A stretch of DNA of 33,602 nt from Eubacterium sp. (GCA_029266335.1 JAQSXC010000027.1:1-33602), one strand, 5' to 3'. Shown: positions 23,344 to 32,722, counted from the first letter of the stretch. Notes: a model not told the origin generated them from the letters alone. Program-made: numbers and translations.

Positions 23344-24867
23344 TTAACCGTTAGGAGGTAGCTCTTTTACGTTAACGTTTCTGAAGTCTACGGGACTGAG
23401 TCCCATATGTGCCTTGAACACTTTGCTGAAATAGTGCTGGTCACTGAAGCCCAATAAATCGGAAATGTCTTTGATCAATATATTTTTGTTGGAAGTAATC
23501 AACTTTTTTGCTTCTTCCATTTTCAACTTCATATAATAATCCATAGGTGAATGATTAAGCCTGAGCTTTAGCAGGCGGCTGATATAGGATGGTGAAAGGT
23601 TGAATTTGTCGGAAATGTCCTGCAGTGTGATAGTATCATAAATTTTGGAACGTATAAAGAAATCAATCTCCTCAAAACGCTCGTCGGCAGAACTTTTCCT
23701 TGCGGAATAATAATTATGGGCAAGGGAATTAAAGTAGTTATTAATGTTGTTATATATATCAGCATAGCTGTAACAGCCGTTCAAAATCCGGTCAGCTTCG
23801 GTACTGATATCAGTTAGTAGATCAAAGTCGGGTTTTTCAAAGACTTTGTGCAGTTCATCCAATATTATGGTTACAAATTTCTTAATAAAAATTACAGGAT
23901 AATTATTTTTATCCCATTTGGCGAAGCAAGACGTCAACTCGTGTCTAAATGCAGTGTTTTGTCTGTTTTTTATGAGCAGTCTTAATTTATGCTGGAAAGA
24001 GGATGCCTCCTCGTGAAGTCCTGCAAGATTAAGCTCAGGCTGTGATCCGGCCATATACACCAGTGATTTCCCAATATTCACCAAACTGCTTAAATTATTT
24101 GACAGGTTATTATATTGACTATTGAGTTTATAAATATCATTTAGACACTCCGAGACAATAATATTGACCTGGGAATATTCTACTCGCAGCCCGGCAAGTA
24201 ACCTGTGCTGCAAACAACATATATCTTCATAAGTGTGTCCGGCAAGGTTGAAAACAACAACTGCTTCACAGGGAAAGCCTGTTTCAAGTACACATGCTTC
24301 TGATGAGTCCAGTCCATTCAAAATATCCCTTAGCAGAGAAATAGAGACAGCGTCGGAGCCTCTCTTGAGCAAGCCTGTCCGTATCAGTGAAAGGCTGTAA
24401 TTGCTCACATTAATACTGTGTTTTTCCGAATGGGTTGAAACTTTATCCAGAACCAGTTCTTGCAATATGTTTGTTATTTCCTGACTGGCGGCGGCGTTGA
24501 GCTGGGATATGAGATTGTCGGTGACCTTTTTCAGTTCGTCAATGTCAATAGGCTTCAACAGGTATTCGGCTACTTGGAGCTTCATCGCCTGTTTGGCATA
24601 TTCAAATTCATCATATCCGCTGATGATGACACATTTAATTGAGGAATAGAGTTTTTTAGCTTCTTCAATCAGTTTAAGTCCATCAAGAAAGGGCATTCGT
24701 ATATCTGTGAAAAGTATATCCACCCGGTTTTGTTTTAATTTTTCCAATGCCTCTCTGCCGTCGGCGGCAGTCTGAACTATTTTCATGCCTCTGCCGATGG
24801 CAGTGATATGGTTTACGATATTTCTTAAAATGGGTTTGCTGTCTTCTACAACCATAACCTTATACAT
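23344..24867 (-). CDS. YesN-type response regulator, AraC-family DNA-binding
   Basis: 507 residues. An N-terminal receiver domain (1-120) has acidic pocket E8/D9, phospho-acceptor D55 in LFTDIRMP and the conserved lysine in YLLKPID. A middle region of ~270 residues follows without clear motifs. The C-terminal ~105 residues form an AraC/XylS double helix-turn-helix (ITLQDISDKFNLSPSYISRL and IKDISDLLGFSDQHYFSKVF). It lies 29 nt downstream of the sensor kinase gene on the same strand, so the two form a two-component system. In Firmicutes such YesM/YesN pairs control adjacent carbohydrate ABC transporters, here the divergent transporter starting at 26965. The ATG is followed by YKVMVVEDSKP, and GGAGGGAAAGG lies just upstream. 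Confidence 0.93.
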   Translation of the reverse strand: MYKVMVVEDSKPILRNIVNHITAIGRGMKIVQTAADGREALEKLKQNRVDILFTDIRMPFLDGLKLIEEAKKLYSSIKCVIISGYDEFEYAKQAMKLQVAEYLLKPIDIDELKKVTDNLISQLNAAASQEITNILQELVLDKVSTHSEKHSINVSNYSLSLIRTGLLKRGSDAVSISLLRDILNGLDSSEACVLETGFPCEAVVVFNLAGHTYEDICCLQHRLLAGLRVEYSQVNIIVSECLNDIYKLNSQYNNLSNNLSSLVNIGKSLVYMAGSQPELNLAGLHEEASSFQHKLRLLIKNRQNTAFRHELTSCFAKWDKNNYPVIFIKKFVTIILDELHKVFEKPDFDLLTDISTEADRILNGCYSYADIYNNINNYFNSLAHNYYSARKSSADERFEEIDFFIRSKIYDTITLQDISDKFNLSPSYISRLLKLRLNHSPMDYYMKLKMEEAKKLITSNKNILIKDISDLLGFSDQHYFSKVFKAHMGLSPVDFRNVNVKELPPNG

Positions 24868-24896
24868 TACCTTTCCCTCCAGTCATATTATAAAGG

Positions 24897-26687
24897 CTAA
24901 GTATCAGTGTTTTGAGCCATATATGGACCTGAAATACTGACAATAGTACCTCTGTCTAAGTTTGATGAGATTGAAAACTTCAGGTCTGTATTATACATTA
25001 GCTTTAAACGCATGACTGTATTTAGTATCCCAAGGTTTCCCATTCCATTAGCAGACTTTTTAGGATTTGCAAAGATGTCTGAACTTTGAATATTCATCAG
25101 CTTTTGGTTCAATTCTTTCATTTCCTCCTGAGACATTCCGCAGCCGTTGTCTGAAATAATTATGCGCCATTCTTTATCCAGAATATCTGCAGAAATTCTT
25201 ATTTTCCAGGGGGGGCTGATATTTTTGAAACCGTGAATGAAGGAATTTTCTACAAAGGGCTGTATTACCAGGCGGGGCAGCACAATATGTCCGGCATCTT
25301 CAGGGATATCAACCGTATATCCAAGAGAGCCTTCATAATTCTTTGCCTGAAGCTCAAGATAGTTGCGGGTGTATTCAATTTCATCCTCCAGCATGACCTC
25401 GGTGGAAGGTGGATTAACCACATATCTCAGCATATTAGACAGTTGCTTGCACATGATTACCACATCGCTGGGTCGTTTCTCTTGAGCCGAAATACTAATG
25501 ATATACAGCACATTATGAATAAAATGAGGGGCAATCTGTGCCTGAAGTGCAGCAAACCTTGCTTTAGCCTCTTCTTTACCCGAAGCAACTTCCCGTTCCA
25601 TTGACTCCTTCAGGCGAATCAGCATATCCTGAAAAGCAGTGTTCAGTTGATGAACCTCATCGTGATATATTTTTGTACTTGTATTCAGGGTCATGTTGTT
25701 TAAGCCTATATTCATAATATCATCCCTGAGCCTGCGGATAGGATTTACAAGAAGGCGGGATATGAAGTAGACCATAAAAAGAGCAAACAGGGTCAGGAAT
25801 ATAATGACGACAAATGTTATATTTCTGACCAGATTCAGAGGGGCAAGAACAGTTTTTGCCGGTTGCCTTACATATACATTCAGATCAAAACGCCCGGCAT
25901 TGCTGCAAGAGTACATGTCGCCATTGACATCCTTCAGAATGCCTTTCTGCCTTGAAGATAAGGAATTCAGCACAAAATCACGGATGTTTTGAGGGACTTC
26001 GGATGTTGGATATAAAAAGGTACCGGTATTATCAACAATATACACCTGACCGGTATTGCCAATATTGCATATGCTTGAGAGCTCTGAATAGTTCTGCTGG
26101 ACCTCTACATAACCGTACATGATCCCGTTGATATCGTAAACCGGGCGAATTAAAGAAAAAGAGCTTGTTCCGGTATAAAAAGGACTATTTATGTTATTAC
26201 AGACAAGTTTCATTTGACGGTTTTTTATCAATTGCATAATTCCCTCATTTCCGGAAATAAGTTCGAAATTGCTGCCAATAGAGTTATATGAATATTTATA
26301 CTGATTGTCGTTATTATAAATATATATATGTGACAAGGGAATGGAGGTAATAGGTATTATCCGGTTCATGATATTATCAAATCTTCTGCCGTATACAAGG
26401 TTGGAATTCGCATCTATAGGAAATTCTGAATTGTTAATATCATTTAGAGTATCCTGGATATCTTTATTAACAATAAAGGTCTTGGTTATCTGGCTGACTT
26501 CGTTAATATAGGCGTCTATCTGCTGAGATATCTTTATGGAAAGCTGCAACGTATTATCGGTAATTTTCTCCTCTAGCATATTGAATATATAAAAACCGAT
26601 AAAACAATACAGGGAAACGATTATAAGGATTGCAAGAAATGAATAGCTAATAATCATTTTAACATGTAATTTTATGTTAAATCGCAA
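24897..26687 (-). CDS. YesM-type sensor histidine kinase
   Basis: 596 residues from TTG 26687, preceded (minus strand) by TAAGGAG at 9 nt; ATG 26723 has no comparable site. TM1 is about residues 12-36 (IISYSFLAILIIVSLYCFIG). A ~260-residue extracellular Cache-like sensor follows (GQVYIVDNTGTFLYP). TM2 (NITFVVIIFLTLFALFMVYF) and a HAMP domain (LVNPIRRLRDDIMNI) come next. The His_kinase domain has phospho-acceptor H388 in QIAPHFIHNVLY, where the usual QINPHF carries alanine in place of asparagine. The HATPase has PRLVIQPFVENSFIHG and ISDNGCGMS. It is encoded upstream of and with its response regulator, divergent from the sugar transporter. The ligand is probably an extracellular oligosaccharide. 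Confidence 0.92.
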   Translation of the reverse strand: MRFNIKLHVKMIISYSFLAILIIVSLYCFIGFYIFNMLEEKITDNTLQLSIKISQQIDAYINEVSQITKTFIVNKDIQDTLNDINNSEFPIDANSNLVYGRRFDNIMNRIIPITSIPLSHIYIYNNDNQYKYSYNSIGSNFELISGNEGIMQLIKNRQMKLVCNNINSPFYTGTSSFSLIRPVYDINGIMYGYVEVQQNYSELSSICNIGNTGQVYIVDNTGTFLYPTSEVPQNIRDFVLNSLSSRQKGILKDVNGDMYSCSNAGRFDLNVYVRQPAKTVLAPLNLVRNITFVVIIFLTLFALFMVYFISRLLVNPIRRLRDDIMNIGLNNMTLNTSTKIYHDEVHQLNTAFQDMLIRLKESMEREVASGKEEAKARFAALQAQIAPHFIHNVLYIISISAQEKRPSDVVIMCKQLSNMLRYVVNPPSTEVMLEDEIEYTRNYLELQAKNYEGSLGYTVDIPEDAGHIVLPRLVIQPFVENSFIHGFKNISPPWKIRISADILDKEWRIIISDNGCGMSQEEMKELNQKLMNIQSSDIFANPKKSANGMGNLGILNTVMRLKLMYNTDLKFSISSNLDRGTIVSISGPYMAQNTDT

Positions 26688-26772
26688 GTTATACAACTCC
26701 TTACATGAAATATTTAATTGCATAGTTCATCATAACATGTCCAAATGGATTTTGGAAAGCCACAGGTTTGTC

Positions 26773-26806
26773 AAAATATTATATTACACATCAGGTTCAA
26801 TATTTT
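26773..26806. promoter_or_regulatory. Inverted repeat in the divergent control region (possible operator)
   Basis: AAAATATT (26773-26780) and AATATTTT (26799-26806) are exact reverse complements, 18 nt apart, in the 277-nt space between the kinase gene and the binding-protein gene. It could be a regulator site, but AT-rich repeats of this length also occur by chance. Confidence 0.3.
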
Positions 26807-26913
26807 ATACAGGGCAAGTACATAATTCTCCATTATCAAAACAAATTGTCTGTGTTAACATTAGGTCATTAACAAGGTTGGTTTTCTGGTGACGCGTCAG
26901 AAATTTCCGGGAG

Positions 26914-26942
26914 TTGAGATACAAGCCTTATAGAACTATATG
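26914..26942 (+). promoter_or_regulatory. Possible promoter of the sugar transporter operon
   Basis: TTGAGA (26914-26919), 17-nt spacer, TATATG (26937-26942). The transcript would start about 15 nt before ATG 26965, leaving just room for the AAGGAGG ribosome site. A more distal promoter is possible. Confidence 0.45.
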
Positions 26943-26964
26943 CATTAATAATAAGGAGGAGAAG

Positions 26965-28332
26965 ATGAACAGATTATTGAAATCAAGTTTAGCACTGCTA
27001 CTGTCAGGTACATTAATGGTTTCGGTGCTGGCAGGCTGCGGCAGCAGCTCCAATACAGACAGTACCGCCACAACATCCGGAGGCACGGAAGCAACTTCTA
27101 CAACAGGTGAGGACTCCACTTCGGGGGAAAAGATAACTCTTACACTTGAAGCAAGCCAGACTCAAAAGACAAATGCACCTGAAATCCTTAATCAGCAGAA
27201 TATAGACGAATTTGAAAAGAAATATCCGAACATAAAGGTTGAGCTATTACTGCTCCCGGATACACAGACAACCAGCACACTTCAGACAAAGCTGGCTGCA
27301 GGCGAACCCTCTGATGTAATTATGTATAACAAGGTTTCGGCAGAAAATGAGTTGAATACTGAAAAAAATATGGAAGACCTCAGCGGTGAACCCTGGGTGT
27401 CAAGACTTACAAATGCTGATGTGTTCAAGGCACCGGACGGAAAAATTTATGGGTTTACCATGGAAGCCAACATCGGTGCCCAGGCAATGATTTACAACAA
27501 GGATATCTTTAAGGAATTGAACCTGTCTGTTCCCCAGAGTTATGATGAGCTTTTAAAGGTTTGTGAAGCAATTAAGGCAAAGGGAATTACGCCTATTTAT
27601 GCTCCATTCAAGGATGTTTGGACATTCCAGATATGGACGGCCGGATCTTGGGGTTATCTGGCACAGAAGGTAAAGCCGGGGCTTTGGAACGACATAAATT
27701 CCGGAAAGGTAAAATGGTCGGAAGTGCCTGAATTCAAGGATGTTCTTCAAAAAGGGATGGAGCTCTACCAAAAAGGCTATATGCAGAAAACCCTGCTTTC
27801 CGATGATTATAACGGTGCCCCCAATGCATTCAGCAGTAAGAAATATGCAATGATGGTAATGGGAGACTGGTTTATAACCGATATGATGACAAAGGACCCA
27901 AGCCTCAAGCTCGGATTCTTCCCAATCCCTGCCTTTAACGGACAAGAGCTGAGTATTTCCCAGGGCCAGATCGGCGGAATGTTCTTTGTTCCAAAACAGG
28001 CCAAGCATGTAAAAGAGGCAAAACTGTTCATTGACTTCATGTCCCAGAAGGAACAGGTTGACAGATCACAGTCGGTGAAGTCCTTCATGCCAAGCTTAAA
28101 GGATGCTGCAGCACCTAAATTGAATGAAATGCAGCAGGAAATAGTTGACAAGTATCTGAACACAAACAAGGTTACAACAGAAATGAACGCATTCATGAAA
28201 GTTGATCTTAATGATCTGTGGAAATACTATCAGGATATGTTCAGCGGTTCAAAAACACCGGATAAGGTTTTGGCTGCATGGGACAAAAAGTTTGCAGAAC
28301 TCATGAAAGCCAAGGGGCAACCCGGATTTTAA
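26965..28332 (+). CDS. Sugar ABC transporter substrate-binding lipoprotein
   Basis: 455 residues from ATG 26965 (AAGGAGGAG upstream). The signal peptide ends in lipobox LAGC with Cys25 as the lipidation site, followed by a Ser/Thr/Gly linker to about residue 68. The body is an extracellular solute-binding protein family 1 fold (NIDEFEKKYPNIKVELLLLP, AGEPSDVIMYN, GKIYGFTMEANIGAQAMIYN, SSKKYAMMVMGDWFITDM). It binds an oligosaccharide outside the cell and delivers it to the two permeases encoded next. No ATPase gene is present; as is common in Firmicutes, a shared MsmX/MsiK-type ATPase elsewhere would energise it. The divergent YesM/YesN pair probably controls it. A hairpin separates it from the permease genes. 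Confidence 0.94.
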   Translation: MNRLLKSSLALLLSGTLMVSVLAGCGSSSNTDSTATTSGGTEATSTTGEDSTSGEKITLTLEASQTQKTNAPEILNQQNIDEFEKKYPNIKVELLLLPDTQTTSTLQTKLAAGEPSDVIMYNKVSAENELNTEKNMEDLSGEPWVSRLTNADVFKAPDGKIYGFTMEANIGAQAMIYNKDIFKELNLSVPQSYDELLKVCEAIKAKGITPIYAPFKDVWTFQIWTAGSWGYLAQKVKPGLWNDINSGKVKWSEVPEFKDVLQKGMELYQKGYMQKTLLSDDYNGAPNAFSSKKYAMMVMGDWFITDMMTKDPSLKLGFFPIPAFNGQELSISQGQIGGMFFVPKQAKHVKEAKLFIDFMSQKEQVDRSQSVKSFMPSLKDAAAPKLNEMQQEIVDKYLNTNKVTTEMNAFMKVDLNDLWKYYQDMFSGSKTPDKVLAAWDKKFAELMKAKGQPGF

Positions 28333-28347
28333 TTAAAATTTTTCTTA

Positions 28348-28380
28348 AAATTAAAGCCCACATCCGTGGGCTTTAATTTT
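28348..28380 (+). terminator. Intra-operon attenuating terminator between binding-protein and permease genes
   Basis: AAATTAAAGCCCAC (28348-28361), loop ATCC, GTGGGCTTTAATTTT (28366-28380): a perfect 14-bp or longer stem with a short T-rich 3' end. Its place suggests partial termination that keeps the binding protein in excess. Confidence 0.8.
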
Positions 28381-28406
28381 AGAAATCACGGGAATAAAGG
28401 GAATAC

Positions 28407-28417
28407 AAAAGGAGGGG
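28407..28417 (+). promoter_or_regulatory. Ribosome binding site deciding the TTG start of the first permease
   Basis: AAAAGGAGGGG ends 5 nt before TTG 28423. The frame upstream to 28366 runs through the terminator stem and cannot be the true start. Confidence 0.75.
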
Positions 28418-28422
28418 TTTGC

Positions 28423-29292
28423 TTGAAAGACAATAAATTGTATTCATACCGTCTGGTAATGCCGGCTTTGCTGTTATACTCCACATTATTCATATTGCCG
28501 GCTATTATCGGTTCTTACTTCTCATTTACCGACTGGACCATAGGAAAAGATACAATCAGCTTTATAGGTTTTGAAAACTTTAAAACCATATTTACAGACA
28601 GTGAACTTGTGGATGCAATAGCAAATACTTTTATTTATGCAATTATAGTAGTTATATTTAAAAACGGACTCGGTCTTTTGCTTTCCCTGGCGGTGAATGC
28701 AAAGATACCTGCAACTAATTTTTTCAGAGCAGTATTTTACCTGCCGGCAGTTATTTCGTCAATAGTCATAGGCTTGGTTTTCACAAGAGTTCTCCATCCG
28801 GAAGGCATACTGAATGCCACGCTGAATAGCCTGGGCCTTGGCTTCCTTGCCCTTGACTGGCTGACAGACATAAGGATTGTCATATTTACAATTGCGGCAG
28901 TCAGCATCTGGCAGTGGACAGGTTACCATATGGCAATATACCTGGCCGGCCTGCAGGGGATTCCGGCGGATTACTATGAAGCAGCTGAAATAGATGGAGC
29001 AGGTGCGTTTCAGAAATTCAGGCATATTACAATTCCAATGCTCGCGCCCTCAATAAATATAAATGTCATATTGAGTCTGATTGGAGGTTTAAGGGTATTC
29101 AGCGAAGTGTACGCACTGACAAATGGAGGACCGGGGAATGCTTCTCAGGTTCTTACCACAGAAGTTTTGAAAATGTTCGGTTCAGGCAGTTGGGGTATGG
29201 GAACTGCAATGAATACTGTACTGATGGTGATTGTAGGCTTAATTAGTATACCGCTATTGTATAATATGAGAAAGCAGGAGGTGGAGGAGTAA
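28423..29292 (+). CDS. Sugar ABC transporter permease (UgpA/LacF-type)
   Basis: 289 residues from TTG 28423. Six hydrophobic segments are visible, from YRLVMPALLLYSTLFILPAI to TVLMVIVGLISIPLLY. The EAA loop that docks the ATPase is YYEAAEIDGAGAFQKFRHIT, and the segment FSEVYALTNGGPGNASQVLT is typical of MalF/UgpA-like sugar permeases. It pairs with the next permease as the membrane channel of the binding protein encoded upstream. Its stop overlaps the next start by one base (TAATG), so the two are translationally coupled at equal level. Confidence 0.94.
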   Translation: MKDNKLYSYRLVMPALLLYSTLFILPAIIGSYFSFTDWTIGKDTISFIGFENFKTIFTDSELVDAIANTFIYAIIVVIFKNGLGLLLSLAVNAKIPATNFFRAVFYLPAVISSIVIGLVFTRVLHPEGILNATLNSLGLGFLALDWLTDIRIVIFTIAAVSIWQWTGYHMAIYLAGLQGIPADYYEAAEIDGAGAFQKFRHITIPMLAPSININVILSLIGGLRVFSEVYALTNGGPGNASQVLTTEVLKMFGSGSWGMGTAMNTVLMVIVGLISIPLLYNMRKQEVEE

Positions 29293-30125
29293 TGTCAAGA
29301 AAACTCAGTCTTGCTGCAGGCAGGATAATGTTGTTTCTGGTGCTTATAGTAATTTCATTATTGATTATTGTACCACTAATGATTATGATATTGGGCTCTT
29401 TCAAGGATCCTCTGGAGGTTTCCTCTTTTAATCTGGCATTGCCGCAGAAATGGCTTTTTGAAAATTATGTAAAAGTCTTTGCTGAAGGAAAGATAGGATC
29501 TGCTTTTTATAACAGCATAACCATAACCGTCATTTCAGTTGCACTGACAATCTTTGTTTCATCCATGGCATCTTTTGTGGTTGCCAGGAGAAACTCAAAG
29601 ACCTCAGGTTTCCTGTATTATTTTTTCTTTTTAGGCACACTGGTGCCAATGCAAATAATACCAACGATAAAAATATTTCAGGCATTTCACATATATGGGA
29701 CCATTTCAAGTGCAATGCTTATATATTGCGCGTTGAATATATCCTTCAGCTGTTTTCTTTACACCGGATTTATCAAGGGTATACCCCGGGCGCTGGACGA
29801 AGCGGCATTTATCGAAGGAGCCTCTGTACTCAAAATATTCTATAAAATTGTTTTTCCTCTGTTGAAGCCAATAAATATGACAGTTATGATTCTGATCTTT
29901 ATGAATATATGGAACGACATAAATATTCCTCTATATTTCCTGTCAAACCCCTCCAAATGGACCATGCCTCTGACTGTGTACAACTTTTTCGGCCAGTATA
30001 GCGGCAGCAACTGGAATCTGGTGTTTGCCGACCTTACAATCACTGTTTTGCCGGTTGTGGCGTTATACCTGTTCGCACAACGCTACATTGTGGCCGGTCT
30101 GACATCGGGAGCAGTAAAGCAGTAG
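29292..30125 (+). CDS. Sugar ABC transporter permease (UgpE/AraQ/MsmG-type)
   Basis: 277 residues; the start overlaps the previous stop by one base, with GGAGGTGGAGG just upstream. Six hydrophobic segments run from RIMLFLVLIVISLLIIVPLM to LTITVLPVVALYLFAQRYIV. The periplasmic-type motif PLMIMILGSFKDP and the EAA loop LDEAAFIEGASVLKIFYKIV place it in the second-permease subgroup of family 1 sugar importers. The C-terminal QRYIVAGLTSGAVKQ is the usual ending of this subgroup. It forms a heterodimer with the preceding permease. The GH95 gene follows after 70 nt, which include CCGGAG (30126-30131) and CTCCGG (30148-30153), a modest hairpin. Confidence 0.94.
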   Translation: MSRKLSLAAGRIMLFLVLIVISLLIIVPLMIMILGSFKDPLEVSSFNLALPQKWLFENYVKVFAEGKIGSAFYNSITITVISVALTIFVSSMASFVVARRNSKTSGFLYYFFFLGTLVPMQIIPTIKIFQAFHIYGTISSAMLIYCALNISFSCFLYTGFIKGIPRALDEAAFIEGASVLKIFYKIVFPLLKPINMTVMILIFMNIWNDINIPLYFLSNPSKWTMPLTVYNFFGQYSGSNWNLVFADLTITVLPVVALYLFAQRYIVAGLTSGAVKQ

Positions 30126-30195
30126 CCGGAGACAACAAACTGGGTAACTCCGGTTGTTTCAGAAAAAATAAATTGTATACGGAGATTTTAAAATT

Positions 30196-32583
30196 ATGGT
30201 TGAAAACTGCAAAATATCTAACAAACTGTGGTATACAAAACCAGCCGATTCATGGGAAAAAGCACTTCCGTTGGGAAACGGCAGGCTTGGAGCAATGATG
30301 TTCGGAGGAGTGGAAAAGGAAAAAATACAGCTTAATGAGGACACTCTTTGGTCCGGGTATCCAATGGATTTCTACAATTATAATGCCTCAGGGGCATTAA
30401 AAACAGTCAGGGAAAAGCTGTTTGACAGAAAATTCAGGGAGGCACAGTACTTACTGGAAAAAAATATGCTGGGAGCCTTTAACCAGTCCTACCTTCCTAT
30501 GGCAGATATTGAAATAGAATTTGATAATCCGGAGGAAACCGGTAATTCAGAGTGTATTTCCAACTACAGGCGGGAGCTGGAGCTGGATCGGGCGGTGAAT
30601 ACGGTTCAGTATGACCTGGGAACGGTGAATTTCCGCAGACAGGCTTTTATTTCCGCCGTGGAACAGGCTTTTGTTTATAAAGTCCACAGCAATGAGAGCG
30701 GAAAAATAAACATGCGGATAAAACTTTCCAGCCAGCTCAGGTCAACAACCCAGGTTATTGGGCAAAATGATCTGATGCTGGAGGGAGAATGCCCTTCAAA
30801 TGTGACTCCGCACTATATTAAGGATGAAAATCCTGTTGTGTATGCTGGGGATAGCACTGGTAAAGGAATGAAGTTCGGCGTTTTGCTGAGGGTCAGAAAT
30901 GTGGGTGGCAGTATTCAGGCCTGCGGGGAATACTTAAAGGTGACAGAAGTGGATTCGTTGACCGTATTTGTGACTGCCGCTACAAGCTACAACGGATTTG
31001 ACAGAAACCCGGCTACAGATGGAAAGGATTACAAAAGGGAGTTTACGGAGCAAATGAAGGCTGCTGCCTCAAAGAGTTTTGAACAATTGCTGAAAGATCA
31101 TGTGGAGGATTATTCAAACCTTTTTGGAAGAATGGAAATAAGCCTGGGAGACAGGGATAGAAGCAGTATCCCAACAGATATGAGGTTGGAAGCAGTTAAA
31201 GGAGGGGAGCAGGACCCACAGCTGGCCGCACTCTTTCTCCAGTATGGCAGGTATTTGCTTATTTCCAGCTCAAGAAGAGGGACCCAGCCTGCCAACCTCC
31301 AGGGTATATGGAGTAAGGAGCTGAGGTCTTATTGGAGCTGCAACTGGACGACCAACATCAATGCCCAGATGAATTACTGGCTTGCGGAAGTCTGCAACCT
31401 GGCCGAATGCCACGAACCTCTTTTTGACTTGATTGACGGGCTTAGGGCCAAGGGAAGCAAGGTGGCAGAAATTCATTATAAATGCCGCGGATGGGTAACA
31501 CATCACAACGTGGATATATGGCGGAGTACGATTCCTGCGGGAGGCTGGCCCAACTTTTTCTGGGCGGGCTGTTCCTTCTGGCCAATGGGAGGGGCATGGC
31601 TTTGCAGGCACCTCTGGGAGCATTACCTTTATAATGGCGATGTAAAGTTCCTGGCTGAAAGAGCATATCCTGTAATGAAGGATGCCGCACTGTTCTGCCT
31701 GGACTGGATGGTGGAGGACGGGAAAGGCAATCTGGTCACAAACCCTTCCACCTCGCCTGAAAATGCTTATTTGAACGAAGCTGGAGAGAAATGTAATGTG
31801 AGCATTTCAACCACAATGGACATGAGTATAATCAAGGAACTCTTCACAAGCTGTATAGCAGCCTCCGTCATACTTGACATCGACAGGGACTTTTCGTTAC
31901 AGCTTCAGGAGGCTGTTAAAAGGCTTTTGCCATACAAGGTGGGAAAATACGGGCAGCTCCAGGAGTGGTCGGAAGATTTCGAGGACTTTGAGCCGGGGCA
32001 CAGGCACGTTTCACATCTTTACGGGCTGTACCCGGGCGCTGCCATCACTCCTGAGGAAAACCCTGAGCTGGCAAAAGCCTGCAGAGTATCCATAGGCAGG
32101 CGGCTTTCCAGCGGCGGAGGAGGCACGGGCTGGAGCCTGGCCTGGCTGCTGAATCTGTATTCCAGGCTGCATGACGCCGAAGGCGCGAAAAAGCTGGTAG
32201 ATGAAATGCTTGCAAATTCCGTATACCCGAATTTGTTTGACCTGCATCCCCCGCTGGGTCCCGAAGAACAGGTAGTATTCCAGATCGACGGCAACTTTGG
32301 GGCAGCGGCAGGAATTGCAGAAATGCTGCTGCAGAGCCATAACGGAATAGTACACCTTCTGCCTGCTCTGCCGGATGAATGGGATTCAGGATATGTGAAA
32401 GGCTTGAAGGCCAGGGGCGGCTTTGAAATAGATATGGAATGGAGTGCCGGAGAGCTGGTGCAAGCTGTAATTAAGGCAGGACAAACCTCCAGGTGCAAAA
32501 TCAAATACGGGGGTACGGTAACAGAGGTTGCTATAGAAAAAGGGGAGAGGTATACACTTTCCGAAAGCTGGTTGAAAAAATAA
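30196..32583 (+). CDS. Glycoside hydrolase family 95, alpha-L-fucosidase (cytoplasmic)
   Basis: 795 residues, close to the family length for the catalytic part. The N-terminal beta domain has LWYTKPADSWEKALPLGNGR and KIQLNEDTLWSGYP, the GH95 hallmark. The (alpha/alpha)6 barrel follows. Residues matching the catalytic set of Bifidobacterium AfcA are present: N387 and N389 in TTNINAQMNYW, acid E590 in LQEWSEDF, and D698 in QIDGNFGAAAGIAEML. GH95 enzymes are inverting alpha-1,2-L-fucosidases, with some alpha-L-galactosidases. There is no signal peptide, so it acts on oligosaccharides already imported, such as fucosylated xyloglucan fragments, by the transporter encoded just upstream. The 3' half looks richer in G+C than its neighbours. 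A terminator follows. Confidence 0.93.
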   Translation: MVENCKISNKLWYTKPADSWEKALPLGNGRLGAMMFGGVEKEKIQLNEDTLWSGYPMDFYNYNASGALKTVREKLFDRKFREAQYLLEKNMLGAFNQSYLPMADIEIEFDNPEETGNSECISNYRRELELDRAVNTVQYDLGTVNFRRQAFISAVEQAFVYKVHSNESGKINMRIKLSSQLRSTTQVIGQNDLMLEGECPSNVTPHYIKDENPVVYAGDSTGKGMKFGVLLRVRNVGGSIQACGEYLKVTEVDSLTVFVTAATSYNGFDRNPATDGKDYKREFTEQMKAAASKSFEQLLKDHVEDYSNLFGRMEISLGDRDRSSIPTDMRLEAVKGGEQDPQLAALFLQYGRYLLISSSRRGTQPANLQGIWSKELRSYWSCNWTTNINAQMNYWLAEVCNLAECHEPLFDLIDGLRAKGSKVAEIHYKCRGWVTHHNVDIWRSTIPAGGWPNFFWAGCSFWPMGGAWLCRHLWEHYLYNGDVKFLAERAYPVMKDAALFCLDWMVEDGKGNLVTNPSTSPENAYLNEAGEKCNVSISTTMDMSIIKELFTSCIAASVILDIDRDFSLQLQEAVKRLLPYKVGKYGQLQEWSEDFEDFEPGHRHVSHLYGLYPGAAITPEENPELAKACRVSIGRRLSSGGGGTGWSLAWLLNLYSRLHDAEGAKKLVDEMLANSVYPNLFDLHPPLGPEEQVVFQIDGNFGAAAGIAEMLLQSHNGIVHLLPALPDEWDSGYVKGLKARGGFEIDMEWSAGELVQAVIKAGQTSRCKIKYGGTVTEVAIEKGERYTLSESWLKK

Positions 32584-32667
32584 GTCAACACTATCGGCTG
32601 AAAGGCGAAGATTTCAAACGTAATTTACTTTATTGCCGGATTAAACAACTGATCTAAGGATTATAAA

Positions 32668-32722
32668 GGGAGTGCTGAGGAATGAATTTATTTCATTTTT
32701 CAGCATTCCCTTCAAATTTTTT
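32668..32722 (+). terminator. Rho-independent terminator after the GH95 gene
   Basis: GGGAGTGCTGA (from 32668) pairs with TCAGCATTCCC (to 32710) with one G-T pair; an inner GAATG/CATT adds to the stem. T run at 32717-32722. It closes the transporter/GH95 operon. Confidence 0.8.
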
